The position numbers and the translations under genes were made by a program. A DNA stretch of 64,000 nucleotides from Xanthobacter autotrophicus Py2 (GTDB lineage Bacteria > Pseudomonadota > Alphaproteobacteria > Rhizobiales > Xanthobacteraceae), in assembly GCA_000017645.1 (NCBI GenBank), contig CP000781.1:1950001-2014000 (forward strand), in the 5' to 3' direction. The notes beneath the pieces were generated by a model. It searched no databases, was not told the DNA's origin, and saw nothing but the letters and a program-made list of their open reading frames with translations. Shown here in pieces: positions 16,829 through 25,652 of the stretch. The number at the start of each line of letters is the position of its first letter. Position 1 is the first letter of the stretch.

Positions 16829-18232
16829 TCAGACCGCCGCGGCGTGGCGCTTCTGCTCCGGGGCCGCGGCCCGGCTTGCCATGAGGCGCGTGTCGAACAC
16901 GGCGCAGACCACTCGGGTGAAGGGGCGGCTCGCCTCCGGCACCTCCACCACCGCGCCGTGGCGCCATGCGAGACCGTCGGCGATCAGCGGCTCCAGGGCG
17001 TGAATCTCGTCGGCGAAGAAGCCGCGCGGGAAGCCGTGCTGCATGCAGGCCTCATCCAGATCCACCGCGAGGTCGCACATCAGCCGCTCGATGACGTGGC
17101 GGCGCAGCCGGTCCTCGTCGGTCAGCGCGATGCCGCGCGCGATGGGAAGGGCGCCGGCCTCCACCGCCTTGTGCCACTGGGGCGTGGCGGGCAGGTTCTG
17201 CACATAGCCCTGCGGCAGCGCGCCGATGGCGGACGCGCCGAAGCCGATCAGCACCGGGGCGTCATCGGTGGTGTAGCCCTGAAAATTGCGCTTCAGCGTC
17301 CCTGCCGCCGCCCGTTCCGCCATGGCGTCCGAGGCGCGGGCGAAATGGTCGAGCCCCACCGGCACGTAGCCATGGGCGGCGAGCACGTCCGCCACCAGTT
17401 CCGCCTGCGCCAGGCGCGCACCGGCGCCGGGCAACGCGTCTTCCGGGATCAGGGCCTGATGCTTCTTCATCCACGGCACATGGGCATAGCCGAACACGGC
17501 GATCCGATCCGGGTCGAGGCCGAGAGCCGCCTCCACCGTGCGGCGGACGGAAGCTTCGTCCTGATGGGGCAGGCCGTACATGAGGTCGAGGTTGAGGGCG
17601 GCGATGCCGGCGGCGCGCAGGGCATCCGCCACCGCCTGCGTCTCCTCGCACGACTGGTGGCGGCCGATGGCCTGCTGCACGGCGGGATCGAAATCCTGCA
17701 CGCCGAGGCTGGCGCGGTTGAAGCCCTCGCGGGCCAGCGTCGCCACCTTGTCCGCATCCATCACGCGGGGGTCGATCTCGATAGCGATCTCGGCGTCCGG
17801 GGCGAAATCGAAGGTCTCGCGCAACGCGCCCAGAATGGCGGCGAAGTCCTCATCCGCGAGCATGGTGGGCGTGCCGCCGCCGAAATGCAGGTGCGACAGC
17901 TTCAATCGGCCCGGCAGGTGACGGGCCACAAGGCCGATCTCCTCCACCAGGCGCTCCGCATAAGCCTTCACCGGCGCGCGGCTGCGGGCCACCGCGGTCT
18001 GGCAGCCGCAATAGAGGCACAGCTCGGCGCAGAACGGCACATGCACATAGGCCGACACGCGTGCATCCCCCGGCACGGCAGCGAGCCACGAGGCATAGGT
18101 CGCGGCATCGACGGCGGGGGAGAAATGGGGGGCGGTGGGGTAGCTCGTATAGCGCGGCACCGGCTGCCCGTAGCGGGCAAGGAGGGTTGCGGCATCAAGC
18201 TTGGGGGCGGGGCAGGAGGAAGCTTGGGTCAT
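16829..18232 (-). CDS. hemN: Oxygen-independent coproporphyrinogen III oxidase
   Basis: This radical SAM enzyme makes protoporphyrinogen IX in haem synthesis under low oxygen. The 467-residue protein has the HemN cluster motif YVHVPFCAELCLYCGCQ (Cys68, Cys72 and Cys75 bind the 4Fe-4S cluster, and Cys77 gives the extra CxC of true HemN). RYTSYPTAPHF lies upstream, HLHFGGGTPTML follows and the C-terminal HemN domain is present. A FixK-type box is centred about 42 nt upstream of the start. The gene converges with fixK and lies in the low-oxygen block, which supports oxygen control. Confidence 0.95.
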   Translation of the reverse strand: MTQASSCPAPKLDAATLLARYGQPVPRYTSYPTAPHFSPAVDAATYASWLAAVPGDARVSAYVHVPFCAELCLYCGCQTAVARSRAPVKAYAERLVEEIGLVARHLPGRLKLSHLHFGGGTPTMLADEDFAAILGALRETFDFAPDAEIAIEIDPRVMDADKVATLAREGFNRASLGVQDFDPAVQQAIGRHQSCEETQAVADALRAAGIAALNLDLMYGLPHQDEASVRRTVEAALGLDPDRIAVFGYAHVPWMKKHQALIPEDALPGAGARLAQAELVADVLAAHGYVPVGLDHFARASDAMAERAAAGTLKRNFQGYTTDDAPVLIGFGASAIGALPQGYVQNLPATPQWHKAVEAGALPIARGIALTDEDRLRRHVIERLMCDLAVDLDEACMQHGFPRGFFADEIHALEPLIADGLAWRHGAVVEVPEASRPFTRVVCAVFDTRLMASRAAAPEQKRHAAAV

Positions 18233-18267
18233 GGCCGCGACCTTGCGGCGCCGGCCCTTGCGGCGCC

Positions 18268-18281
18268 TTGATGTGGCGCAA
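18268..18281 (-). promoter_or_regulatory. FixK/FNR-type box upstream of hemN
   Basis: TTGATGTGGCGCAA fits TTG(A/C)-N6-(T/G)CAA, with outer arms CCTTG and CAAGG extending the symmetry. It is centred 42 nt upstream of the hemN start codon. If FixK acts at -41.5, the transcript would begin at or next to the start codon, so either the mRNA is nearly leaderless or the site works differently. Confidence 0.6.
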
Positions 18282-18335
18282 GGGGGCGGGCGCTGCGGCC
18301 ACCCCCTTGAATGCCCCTTTGTCGCACCCGCTCAG

Positions 18336-18473
18336 ACCAATGACGCGTGAGCTTCGCTCATGGGTCATTGGTCAAGCCCGCGCGGCGCCCGGCTCCGGCC
18401 ATTGCCGGATCCGGCTTTGACATCCACAACTCGGGAACACCCGAGTTGTGGCGTGTACCCACTTGGCATCGGT
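18336..18473 (+). repeat. Structured intergenic repeat, copy 1
   Basis: This segment of about 138 bp shares most of its length with the inverted segment 47521-47645. Common blocks include GGCGCCCGGCTCCGGCCATT, GCTCATGG and ACCCACTTGGCA. It folds into hairpins: ACCAATGAC...GTCATTGGT around TGAGC-TTC-GCTCA (18336-18372), and a perfect 9-bp stem CAACTCGGG / CCCGAGTTG (18427-18448). It lies between divergently placed hemN and the 3' end of the nfrA-like gene. It looks like a dispersed REP-type element. Confidence 0.8.
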
Positions 18474-18494
18474 CAACGACCGAGGCCGATGGTA

Positions 18495-21400
18495 TTAATA
18501 GGACAGGAAGGCCCCGGCAAAGATGCCCTCGGCGCGATCGTCCCCCGCCAGCTTGAAGCGATATTGCAGCGTCAGGTCGAGGTAGGAGCGGGGCGCCGTG
18601 TATTCGTCCTCGTTGAACCAGTAGCGCAGGGTCGCACCCGGACCCGCGCCGAGGGCAAACGGCGTGGCATAGCCGGTGTCATAGCCGCCGCCGATGGCGA
18701 GATAAGGCCACAGCACCAGGTGGTCGGAGAGGGCGTCGAGCCGCCAGGCATGGCCGTAGCGCGCCTCGAAGGTGGCCACCGTCTGCGGCGTCATCAGGAA
18801 ATAATTGTAGTCGGCATAGATCTGCCACGCCCGCCAATTGTCCACGTCAACCCGCAGATCGGTGCCCTCGCTCTTGGAATAGGCGGCGCGCAGCAGCACG
18901 TCGTCGCGGGCATACTGGCCCACCGGGAACAGGTACGACACCTCCAGCACCAGGTTCTCGCTCTTGAACGGCTTCCACCGCGCGCCGGCGCCGCCCTGGA
19001 TCGTGTCGATGCCGGTGGGTCCGCCGGCATCGCTGTAGAGCGTGCCGAAGCCGCGCACGAACAGCTCGAAGATGGAGCCGTCGCGATAGCCGATGCCTGG
19101 CGGGCGCCAGTAGATCTCGCCGCCCGCACCGATGGTGTGGTTGGCGCCCGGCGAGGGCGGGGCCAGATAGGAGCCGGGGGCGACGCCCACCGCGCCGTAG
19201 CTCACCGAGGCATAGGCGCCCCAGGTCCGCGACAGCTCCGCCACCTCGCGCCGGAGGCCGAAGAGATATTGCGGATCAAGCTGGAGCTTGCCCTCGCGGG
19301 CCTCGTCGATGGCGGACTTGAAGTAATCCACCGCCTCCGCGTTGTGATAGGTGTGCCGCGCCGCATAGCCGGCATTGATCAGGTTGGTGCCGCGCAATTG
19401 CCAGCGGCTGTTGGCCTCGGAGAAGTATTCGTAGGCGAGATCATCTTCGCCCGCCTGGCTCGCCAGCACCGCGAGGTCCACCGCCTTCATGCCGCGCAGG
19501 GCACCGGAATTGTAGGCGGAGAGGAACAGCTGGCGCGCCTCCTCCTTGCGTCCGAGCTGGGACAAGACGCCGATGCGCGCCGTGAGCATGGCCATGCGCT
19601 CCTGCCCGCTGCGCGCGCCGGCGGCGGCCAGGGTGAAGGCTTCAAGCGCCCCTTCCTTGTCGTCGAGGGCGAGCGCGGCGAAGCCGACCCGCGCCTGCAC
19701 TTCGTAGCTCGCCTCGCCCCGGTAGGGCGCGAGGGCGTCAAGGGCGATGGCCGGCTGCTTGGCCGAAAGGCCGGCGTCGGCAAGGCTCAGACGCACCTGC
19801 CGCACCTGTCCGGCCGGCAGGCGGCCGGAGGCGAGGGCGGCGCGGAAATCCTGGATGGCGCCGGTGAAATCCCGCGCCCGCATGCGCAGATTGCCCCGCT
19901 GCACCAGCAGCGTCACATCGCGCGGGTTGCCGGCAAGCAGGCGGTTCGCCACCGCCTCGGCCTCCTGGTAGCGGCCCGCCGAGGTGAGGGCGTTGAGCAG
20001 CAGCACCTGATAGGACGTATTGCCCGGCTCGGCGTCCACGGCGCGGCGCGCCTCGGCGATGGCGGTTGAATAGTCGCGCCTGCCAAAGGCGGCATAGGCG
20101 GCGCTGGCGGCGGCATAGCCCGGCGCGGCCGGGTTCAGGCCGGCCCCCGCCACCTGCATGGACTGGCCGGCGAACACCGAGCAGATGATGCCGTAGAACG
20201 TGGGCTGGCACAGCACCACCGGCTGCACCAGGGCCGGACGCGGGCCGCCCGGCGCCTTCACCAGTGCCTCCGCCTGCTTGTGTAGCGGCACGATTTCCTT
20301 GTTCTTGCCTGCGTCGAGGGGCTCCAGAAGCTTCAGCGCTTCGGCCGCCTGCCCGGCGGCGAGCGCCGCATTGGCGGCGATGAGGCGGAAATTGAGGTCT
20401 TCGAGATCGGTCAGCACCGGACTGGCGAGCGCCGTGTCGAATTCCTTGACCGCCTCGTCGCGCTGGCCGAGCTTCTGCACCAGATAGCCGCGCAGCACGT
20501 GGGGCAGCGGCTCGCGGGGATTGTCGGCGACCGCGCCGGCGGCGGCGGCCTCGGCTTCCTTGAGCTGACCTGCCGCCATCAGGGCGTTGATGAGCACGAT
20601 CCGGAACACCAGCGCGTCCGGCGCCCGCTCCACCGCCTGCCGCGCGAGGGTGACGGCGGCCGGCGCCTTGCCGCGCGCCAGCTCCTTGATGGCCTGTTCC
20701 GCCAGCGGTTCGGCGAGGCGCTTCTCGTTGGCGGCGCGCAGGGCGAGCAGGGTCGGATCGGTGTCGCCCTGGGCGATGGCGTCGCGGATGGCGACGTCCA
20801 GATCCTTGAACTTCCTGGCGCGCTCCAGCGTGTCCACGAGCAGGCGGCGCCAGGTGGGATTGCCGGGATTGTCCTTCAGCGCCTCGCGGATGCGGGTCTC
20901 GGCCAACGCATCGTTGCCGTCGCGATAGGCGTTGAAGGCTTCGAGCGCGGCATCGTAGCCGGGCGTGTCGGAGACCCCGCCGCCGGGGGGCGTGGTGGCG
21001 GGCACGAGGCTGCACGAGGGACCGTAGGGCGTGTCGACACACTTCTGGTAGGGCACGGGCAGGCTCTGGAACGCCTTGTCCGGCACCAGATTCGGGTTCT
21101 TCTCCTGGGCCCGGGCCACACGCAGGCGCCCGGCGATGGCGGCATCCTGCGGCTGCACCTGCTCCAGCAGCTTGATGGCGCGCTGGGGGTGGCCGGCGGC
21201 GATGGCGGCATCGGCCATCACCAGGCGCACGTCGCGCGCGGTGGCCCCGCTCAGCACCTCGTCCTTGAGCGCGGTGTCGAAATCCTGCTCGGCCTCGGCG
21301 ATGCGGCCGAGCCGCTCGCGCAGATAGCCGCGCAGGGTGCGGGGCAGGAAGGATTGGGGATCCACCTCCACCGCCTCGCCGGCGGCCTTCTCCGCCGCCT

Positions 21401-21968
21401 CGATCTGGCCGTCGGCGATGAGCGCGTAGACCAGCAGCATGCGGTAGCTGAGATCGTCCGGAACCAGCGCGATGGCCTTCTTCGCTGCCTCCACCGCCGC
21501 CTTCGGATTGGAGGCCTCCAGCGCCTTGTTGGCGGCGAGCGAGGGCGCCTGCGCCAAAATCTTGCTCTGCGCCCGCACTCGCGCCACCAGCGTCTGGTCG
21601 GTGATGCCGGCGGCAATGGCCTGGTTGCCGGCGGCCACCGCCTCGGCGGTCTTGCCCTGGGCCTCCAGCGCATCCATCAGCAGCAGCCACAGGCGCGGCA
21701 CGTCGGGCCGCAGCTTCAGGGCCTCGCGGGCATAGGTGACCGTCTCCGAATATTTCTTGTCGCGCTGGGCGGCATAGGCCCGGTCGGCCGCGGCCCAGGC
21801 CGCGCCGGTCAGCTCGGGCGGCTCGGCGCGGGCCGGCATCGCCCCGGCGAGCAAGCCCACCGCCACCGAGGTGGACAGCATCAGGCCGAAGGCCGTGCGC
21901 TTGAGGCCCCTCGGGCGACGGGGCGACGGGGACGGAAGAGCCGTGCGGAGAGGATTCGCGGTGGTCAT
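18495..21968 (-). CDS. nfrA: NfrA-like outer-membrane polysaccharide export protein with TPR repeats
   Basis: This 1157-residue protein has an N-terminal signal peptide (hydrophobic core around LMLSTSVAVGLLAGAMPARA). A long run of TPR-like helical repeats (residues about 55-900) includes three clearly repeated modules of about 270 residues. The C-terminal portion of about 220 residues is aromatic-rich and beta-type (GAGARWKPFKSENLVLEVSY, WRAWQIYADYNYF, ending in GAFLSY), resembling the C-terminal domain of E. coli NfrA. NfrA is the outer-membrane partner of NfrB, thought to export its glycan, as BcsC does for cellulose. It lies immediately downstream of the algF-algI-algJ genes, not next to the nfrB-like gene 18 kb away. 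Confidence 0.82.
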   Translation of the reverse strand: MTTANPLRTALPSPSPRRPRGLKRTAFGLMLSTSVAVGLLAGAMPARAEPPELTGAAWAAADRAYAAQRDKKYSETVTYAREALKLRPDVPRLWLLLMDALEAQGKTAEAVAAGNQAIAAGITDQTLVARVRAQSKILAQAPSLAANKALEASNPKAAVEAAKKAIALVPDDLSYRMLLVYALIADGQIEAAEKAAGEAVEVDPQSFLPRTLRGYLRERLGRIAEAEQDFDTALKDEVLSGATARDVRLVMADAAIAAGHPQRAIKLLEQVQPQDAAIAGRLRVARAQEKNPNLVPDKAFQSLPVPYQKCVDTPYGPSCSLVPATTPPGGGVSDTPGYDAALEAFNAYRDGNDALAETRIREALKDNPGNPTWRRLLVDTLERARKFKDLDVAIRDAIAQGDTDPTLLALRAANEKRLAEPLAEQAIKELARGKAPAAVTLARQAVERAPDALVFRIVLINALMAAGQLKEAEAAAAGAVADNPREPLPHVLRGYLVQKLGQRDEAVKEFDTALASPVLTDLEDLNFRLIAANAALAAGQAAEALKLLEPLDAGKNKEIVPLHKQAEALVKAPGGPRPALVQPVVLCQPTFYGIICSVFAGQSMQVAGAGLNPAAPGYAAASAAYAAFGRRDYSTAIAEARRAVDAEPGNTSYQVLLLNALTSAGRYQEAEAVANRLLAGNPRDVTLLVQRGNLRMRARDFTGAIQDFRAALASGRLPAGQVRQVRLSLADAGLSAKQPAIALDALAPYRGEASYEVQARVGFAALALDDKEGALEAFTLAAAGARSGQERMAMLTARIGVLSQLGRKEEARQLFLSAYNSGALRGMKAVDLAVLASQAGEDDLAYEYFSEANSRWQLRGTNLINAGYAARHTYHNAEAVDYFKSAIDEAREGKLQLDPQYLFGLRREVAELSRTWGAYASVSYGAVGVAPGSYLAPPSPGANHTIGAGGEIYWRPPGIGYRDGSIFELFVRGFGTLYSDAGGPTGIDTIQGGAGARWKPFKSENLVLEVSYLFPVGQYARDDVLLRAAYSKSEGTDLRVDVDNWRAWQIYADYNYFLMTPQTVATFEARYGHAWRLDALSDHLVLWPYLAIGGGYDTGYATPFALGAGPGATLRYWFNEDEYTAPRSYLDLTLQYRFKLAGDDRAEGIFAGAFLSY

Positions 21969-22148
21969 GGCGCCACCCTCTCAGGGATTATTTAAGCCAT
22001 GGTTAACCTTAAGAAATACGGTGAATGGAATACTTCGATAAATACTCTGTTTACCATATCGTCCGGCGCAAACCCGCAGGCGCGCACAAGAAACGCGCCA
22101 TCTCCTTCACCGTGGAGGCGCGCCGGACCTCTCTTCTTAACTTGCTGT

Positions 22149-23153
22149 TTACTTCCCGATGGCCGCACGCATCCGCTCGCGCCAGGTCTCACCGCTCATG
22201 AGGGAGGGCGCATCCCACTGGTCGGCGGCGTGTGGGCCGCTGTGGAACGGCCCCTCGTTGAACTGCCACACCAGCACCTGCGGCGGCGCCTTGGCGAAGT
22301 CCGGCGTGCCCACGGCCTGGAGGAAGGTGACCCATGGCCCCACGTTGCCGGGGTTCCAGGTGAGAGAGACCGGCCGGTCGAGCCCATTGGAGAGCTTCTG
22401 CGGGAAGCCGAGATAGGGCTGCACGAAGCTGTTGCCCACCACATGGACGGGCGCCGGGCCGCCATCGAGAAGGGACGCCTTGGCGGCGGGCGGGGTACGC
22501 ACGGTGTAGAGGTCGGGGCCCACCTGCTTCTGCTGGTCGGGCGGCAGGAAGCGCTCGGCAAGGTCGCCCAGATGGCGCTGGGTGACCCACTCCCCCAGCT
22601 TGTCGCCGCCCGGCGAGCCCGCGAGCTTGGGCACTTTGGTCTTGATGAAGGCGGCCACGGCGTCCGCCGCCGCCTCGGACGACCAGGCGGTCCAGTGGTA
22701 GTCGGCCCGGTAGAAGCTGGTCTGCCGTCCGGTCTCCACCGATTTCAATGCGGGCCGCAAGTCCAGCGTGTCGATGCCGGCCTTCTTCAGCTCATCGAGG
22801 ATGAAGTCGTACTGCCCCACCACGTCCGCCGAGAGGCTGGTGCCCTCGGGCAGGCGCGCCGCAGAGAAGCGCGCCTTCAGCGGCACCACGAGCGTGACGA
22901 GGGTGACGCCCCTCGCGGCAAGTGCCGCCTTGGCGTCCTTGATCAGCGCCACATTGGCGGTGATGCCGGCCCGGTCCAGGACGGTGAGGCTCTCCCAGCC
23001 GGGAAATAGCCAGCCGTCCTTGCCGATGATGAGGGTGGTGCCGCCGGACGGGCCCTGCGCAGCCGCCGGAGCCGTCATCCCCGCGACGGCGAGCGCCGAG
23101 GCGAGGGCGACGCCGGCCAAAAGCCGGCGGCGGGTGAGGGCGTGACGCGTCAT
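22149..23153 (-). CDS. AlgJ/AlgX-like periplasmic O-acetyltransferase, Tat-exported
   Basis: This 334-residue SGNH-like protein starts with a twin-arginine signal (TRRRLLAGVALASALAVAG). The AlgJ/AlgX catalytic features are present: RADYHWTAWSS with Asp151 and His153, and VVGNSFVQPY with the likely nucleophile Ser242. It lacks the C-terminal carbohydrate-binding domain of AlgX. Start ATG 23153 overlaps the stop of the previous gene by 4 nt (ATGA), so it is translationally coupled. It likely transfers acetyl groups to an exported polysaccharide. A second AlgJ-like protein is encoded just upstream. Confidence 0.88.
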   Translation of the reverse strand: MTRHALTRRRLLAGVALASALAVAGMTAPAAAQGPSGGTTLIIGKDGWLFPGWESLTVLDRAGITANVALIKDAKAALAARGVTLVTLVVPLKARFSAARLPEGTSLSADVVGQYDFILDELKKAGIDTLDLRPALKSVETGRQTSFYRADYHWTAWSSEAAADAVAAFIKTKVPKLAGSPGGDKLGEWVTQRHLGDLAERFLPPDQQKQVGPDLYTVRTPPAAKASLLDGGPAPVHVVGNSFVQPYLGFPQKLSNGLDRPVSLTWNPGNVGPWVTFLQAVGTPDFAKAPPQVLVWQFNEGPFHSGPHAADQWDAPSLMSGETWRERMRAAIGK

Positions 23154-24232
23154 GTCGGATCTCCCAGAAATCGGCGTTCGGTCTCCGTCAGCGGGCGGGT
23201 GAGCGCACGCATGGGAAACTCCCACACGATGAGCCGTGTCTGCGCGAGACTTTCGGGCTCATCCATCAAAAACGCGAGAAGCTGGCCGGCAAAGCCGCTG
23301 CCGTCGGCGCTCTTCTGCGCCACCTCATAGCCGGACGCCGCCTGCAGATAGTCCAGGAAGCCGGAATTGCGCGAGAAGGACGAGCCCGCCAGCACCACCG
23401 CGGGGGCGGGCACGTCATCGAGCAGGCCGCCGGTGCGGGCGATGGCGACGGACACGTCCGGCACCTGGTCAGGCTCGGGACCGGACCAGGGCCAGGAGCG
23501 CTCCAGCCCGGCAAGGCGCATGAGGTCGCCCACGCGCGCATGCGGCGCGCTTTCCTTCAGCGTCACCTTCTGGGTCCCGGCGCCGATCTTGCGCGCCACA
23601 TGCTCGGCCACACGCGTGGCGGCAAGGCGCGCGCCCAGAGGGCTCCAATGGGTGTCGGTGCGCAGGAAACCGTCCGCGCCGGGAAAGCCCGGCGCGATCT
23701 CCACCTGGTCGAGGCCGAGGCCACGGCTGCCCTCCCACCACGCGGCGGAACGCTTGGCCGCCAGATCCGCCACCGGCAGGCCGCAAAGCCTGTCTGCCGC
23801 CAGCAAGGCCTTGTCGGGCACCGGCAGCACCACGAGGGCAATGTTCCGCGCGGCGAGATGATCGCGGATCTTCGCGGCGAGCCGGATGCGCTCGGCCACA
23901 GGGGCCTCCCGCTCGCGCGGCTCGACGATCTCGTCGGCATAAAACAGCCAGCCCGGGCACCCGGCGCGCACCAGCGGCCCGGCATCGCCGAGAAGGCGAT
24001 AGGCAAGGCCCGAAGCCATGTCGTCGAGCGCCGTCAGCTTGGGCAAGGCGGCCACCACCTGCTTGTCCAGCACGGCGGTGAAGCGGCCTTCGAGGAAGTC
24101 GGCCGGGCCGGCAACGGCCGCAAGCGCCTCCCGGCTTTCGGAGCCCGAGAGCCGCGCCGCGACGAAGCCGAGACCGGCGAGCATCAGCGCCAGGAAGGCC
24201 AGGGTGGCGAGGGTGCGGGCGAGGCGCGTCAT
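23150..24232 (-). CDS. algJ: AlgJ-like membrane-anchored O-acetyltransferase
   Basis: This 360-residue protein has an N-terminal membrane anchor or signal (LATLAFLALMLAGLGFVAA). An SGNH-like catalytic domain follows, with FLRTDTHWSPLGARLAA (Asp193, His195) and VVLAGSSFSRNSGFLDYL (likely nucleophile Ser285). In alginate acetylation AlgJ works with the MBOAT protein AlgI, which passes acetyl groups across the membrane. It starts 6 nt after algI and overlaps the next algJ-like gene. The genome context lacks alginate synthesis genes within the window, so the substrate is probably a different polymer. Confidence 0.88.
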   Translation of the reverse strand: MTRLARTLATLAFLALMLAGLGFVAARLSGSESREALAAVAGPADFLEGRFTAVLDKQVVAALPKLTALDDMASGLAYRLLGDAGPLVRAGCPGWLFYADEIVEPREREAPVAERIRLAAKIRDHLAARNIALVVLPVPDKALLAADRLCGLPVADLAAKRSAAWWEGSRGLGLDQVEIAPGFPGADGFLRTDTHWSPLGARLAATRVAEHVARKIGAGTQKVTLKESAPHARVGDLMRLAGLERSWPWSGPEPDQVPDVSVAIARTGGLLDDVPAPAVVLAGSSFSRNSGFLDYLQAASGYEVAQKSADGSGFAGQLLAFLMDEPESLAQTRLIVWEFPMRALTRPLTETERRFLGDPT

Positions 24233-24238
24233 GGCACG

Positions 24239-25639
24239 TCAGAACTGGAAATAGAGGAAGGGCACGACGATCCGCCCCTGCAGCACGAACACCGCGAACA
24301 GGAACAAGGGCAGCGCCGTCCACGCCCGCAGCGCATGGCCCGGATTGGGTGCGGAAGGGTCGATGCGCATCAGCTTGGGCAGATAGATGAGGCCGATGCC
24401 GAGGGCGAGGGTGACCAGCTCCACCGGCCGGAGCGCCGCCCCCATGGCGGGCGAAAGCGAAAGCCCGTGGGCGCCGGCGAGGCCGGAGAAGATACGCCCC
24501 GCCTCGTCCCAGCTCGCGGCGCGGAACAGCGCCCAGCCGACCATGACGAAGGCGAGGGTGAGCACATGGCCAAGAAGCGCGCCTCCTGGCAGCGCACCGG
24601 TGCCGGGCAGGCGCGCGGCCTTCCACACCCGCCCCACCATCAGGCCGAAGCCGTGCCACAGGCCCCAGATGAGGAAGGTCCAGCTCGCTCCGTGCCACAG
24701 GCCGCCGAGACCCATGGTGACCAGCAGGTTCATGGAGACGCGGCCGGTGGATCCCCGGTTGCCGCCGAGCGGAATGTAAAGATAGTCGCGCAGCCAGCTG
24801 GACAGGGAGATGTGCCAGCGCCGCCAGAACTCGGAAAGCGAAATGGCGAGATAGGGATTGTCGAAATTCTCCGGGAATTTCAGCCCCACCATCAGCCCGA
24901 GGCCGATGGCCATGGCGCTGTAGCCGGAAAAATCGAAATAGAGCTGCAGCGTATAGCCTGCCACCGCCAAGAGCACGTCCGCCGTGGTCGGCTCGGCGAG
25001 GGCGTAGCCCGCGTCCACCATGGGGGCGAGCGTGTCGGCGATGAGCACCTTCTGGGCGAAGCCGAGCATGAAGCGCTCCACCGCGAACATGAACTCGGCG
25101 CGGTGAAAGGTGCGCGCCTTCAGCCGCTGCGCCACCCATTCGTAGCGCACCACGGGGCCGGCCACGAGATGGCCGAACATGGACTGGTAGGTGGCATAGT
25201 TCACGAACGAGGGCTCGGCCGCGACCGTGCCGCGGAACACGTCGGTGGAATAGGAGATGGCGCCGAACACGAAGAAGCTGAGGCCGATGGGCAAAAGTAC
25301 GTCCTGCCAGCCCCAGACCGAGGCCCCGAGCGCCCCGGCCGAATGCACGAACATGTTGGCGTATTTGAACCAGACGAGGGAGGCCAGCGGCCACGCGATC
25401 CCCACCATCAGCGCCCGCCGCCGTCCGGCGCCGTCCGTCCGCGCGATCCACAGGCCCGTGGCCCAGGACCACACGGCGATGGAGACGATGAGCGGCAGGA
25501 AGTCCGCCCGCCACCACGCATAGAACAGCCAGGAGAAGGCGAGGATGGCAAGGTTTCGCGCCGCCCCCGGCGTCAGCGCGTAGACGATGAGGAACACCGG
25601 CAGGAACAGGAACAGGAAGCTGTCGGAGGCGAAGACCAT
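24239..25639 (-). CDS. algI: AlgI-like MBOAT acetyl-transfer protein
   Basis: This 466-residue polytopic inner-membrane protein belongs to the MBOAT family. It has the AlgI start (MVFASDSFLFLFLPVFLIVY), DFSGYSAMAIGLGLMVG, FWRRWHISLSSWLRDYLYIP and the catalytic-His motif GLGGLWHGASWTF (His316). AlgI moves acetyl groups from a cytoplasmic donor across the membrane to AlgJ/AlgX-type transferases. It lies 13 nt after algF and 6 nt before algJ, in a co-directional operon. Confidence 0.95.
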   Translation of the reverse strand: MVFASDSFLFLFLPVFLIVYALTPGAARNLAILAFSWLFYAWWRADFLPLIVSIAVWSWATGLWIARTDGAGRRRALMVGIAWPLASLVWFKYANMFVHSAGALGASVWGWQDVLLPIGLSFFVFGAISYSTDVFRGTVAAEPSFVNYATYQSMFGHLVAGPVVRYEWVAQRLKARTFHRAEFMFAVERFMLGFAQKVLIADTLAPMVDAGYALAEPTTADVLLAVAGYTLQLYFDFSGYSAMAIGLGLMVGLKFPENFDNPYLAISLSEFWRRWHISLSSWLRDYLYIPLGGNRGSTGRVSMNLLVTMGLGGLWHGASWTFLIWGLWHGFGLMVGRVWKAARLPGTGALPGGALLGHVLTLAFVMVGWALFRAASWDEAGRIFSGLAGAHGLSLSPAMGAALRPVELVTLALGIGLIYLPKLMRIDPSAPNPGHALRAWTALPLFLFAVFVLQGRIVVPFLYFQF

Positions 25640-25652
25640 GGACCCCGCCCGG

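Noticed and set aside
13130..18232. Nitrogen-fixation island
   Set aside because: FixLJ-FixK and hemN are general low-oxygen control genes. No nif or fixNOQP/GHIS genes are in the window.
23469..25517. 682-codon minus-strand frame over algI and algJ
   Set aside because: Out-of-frame shadow of two well-supported membrane and SGNH proteins.
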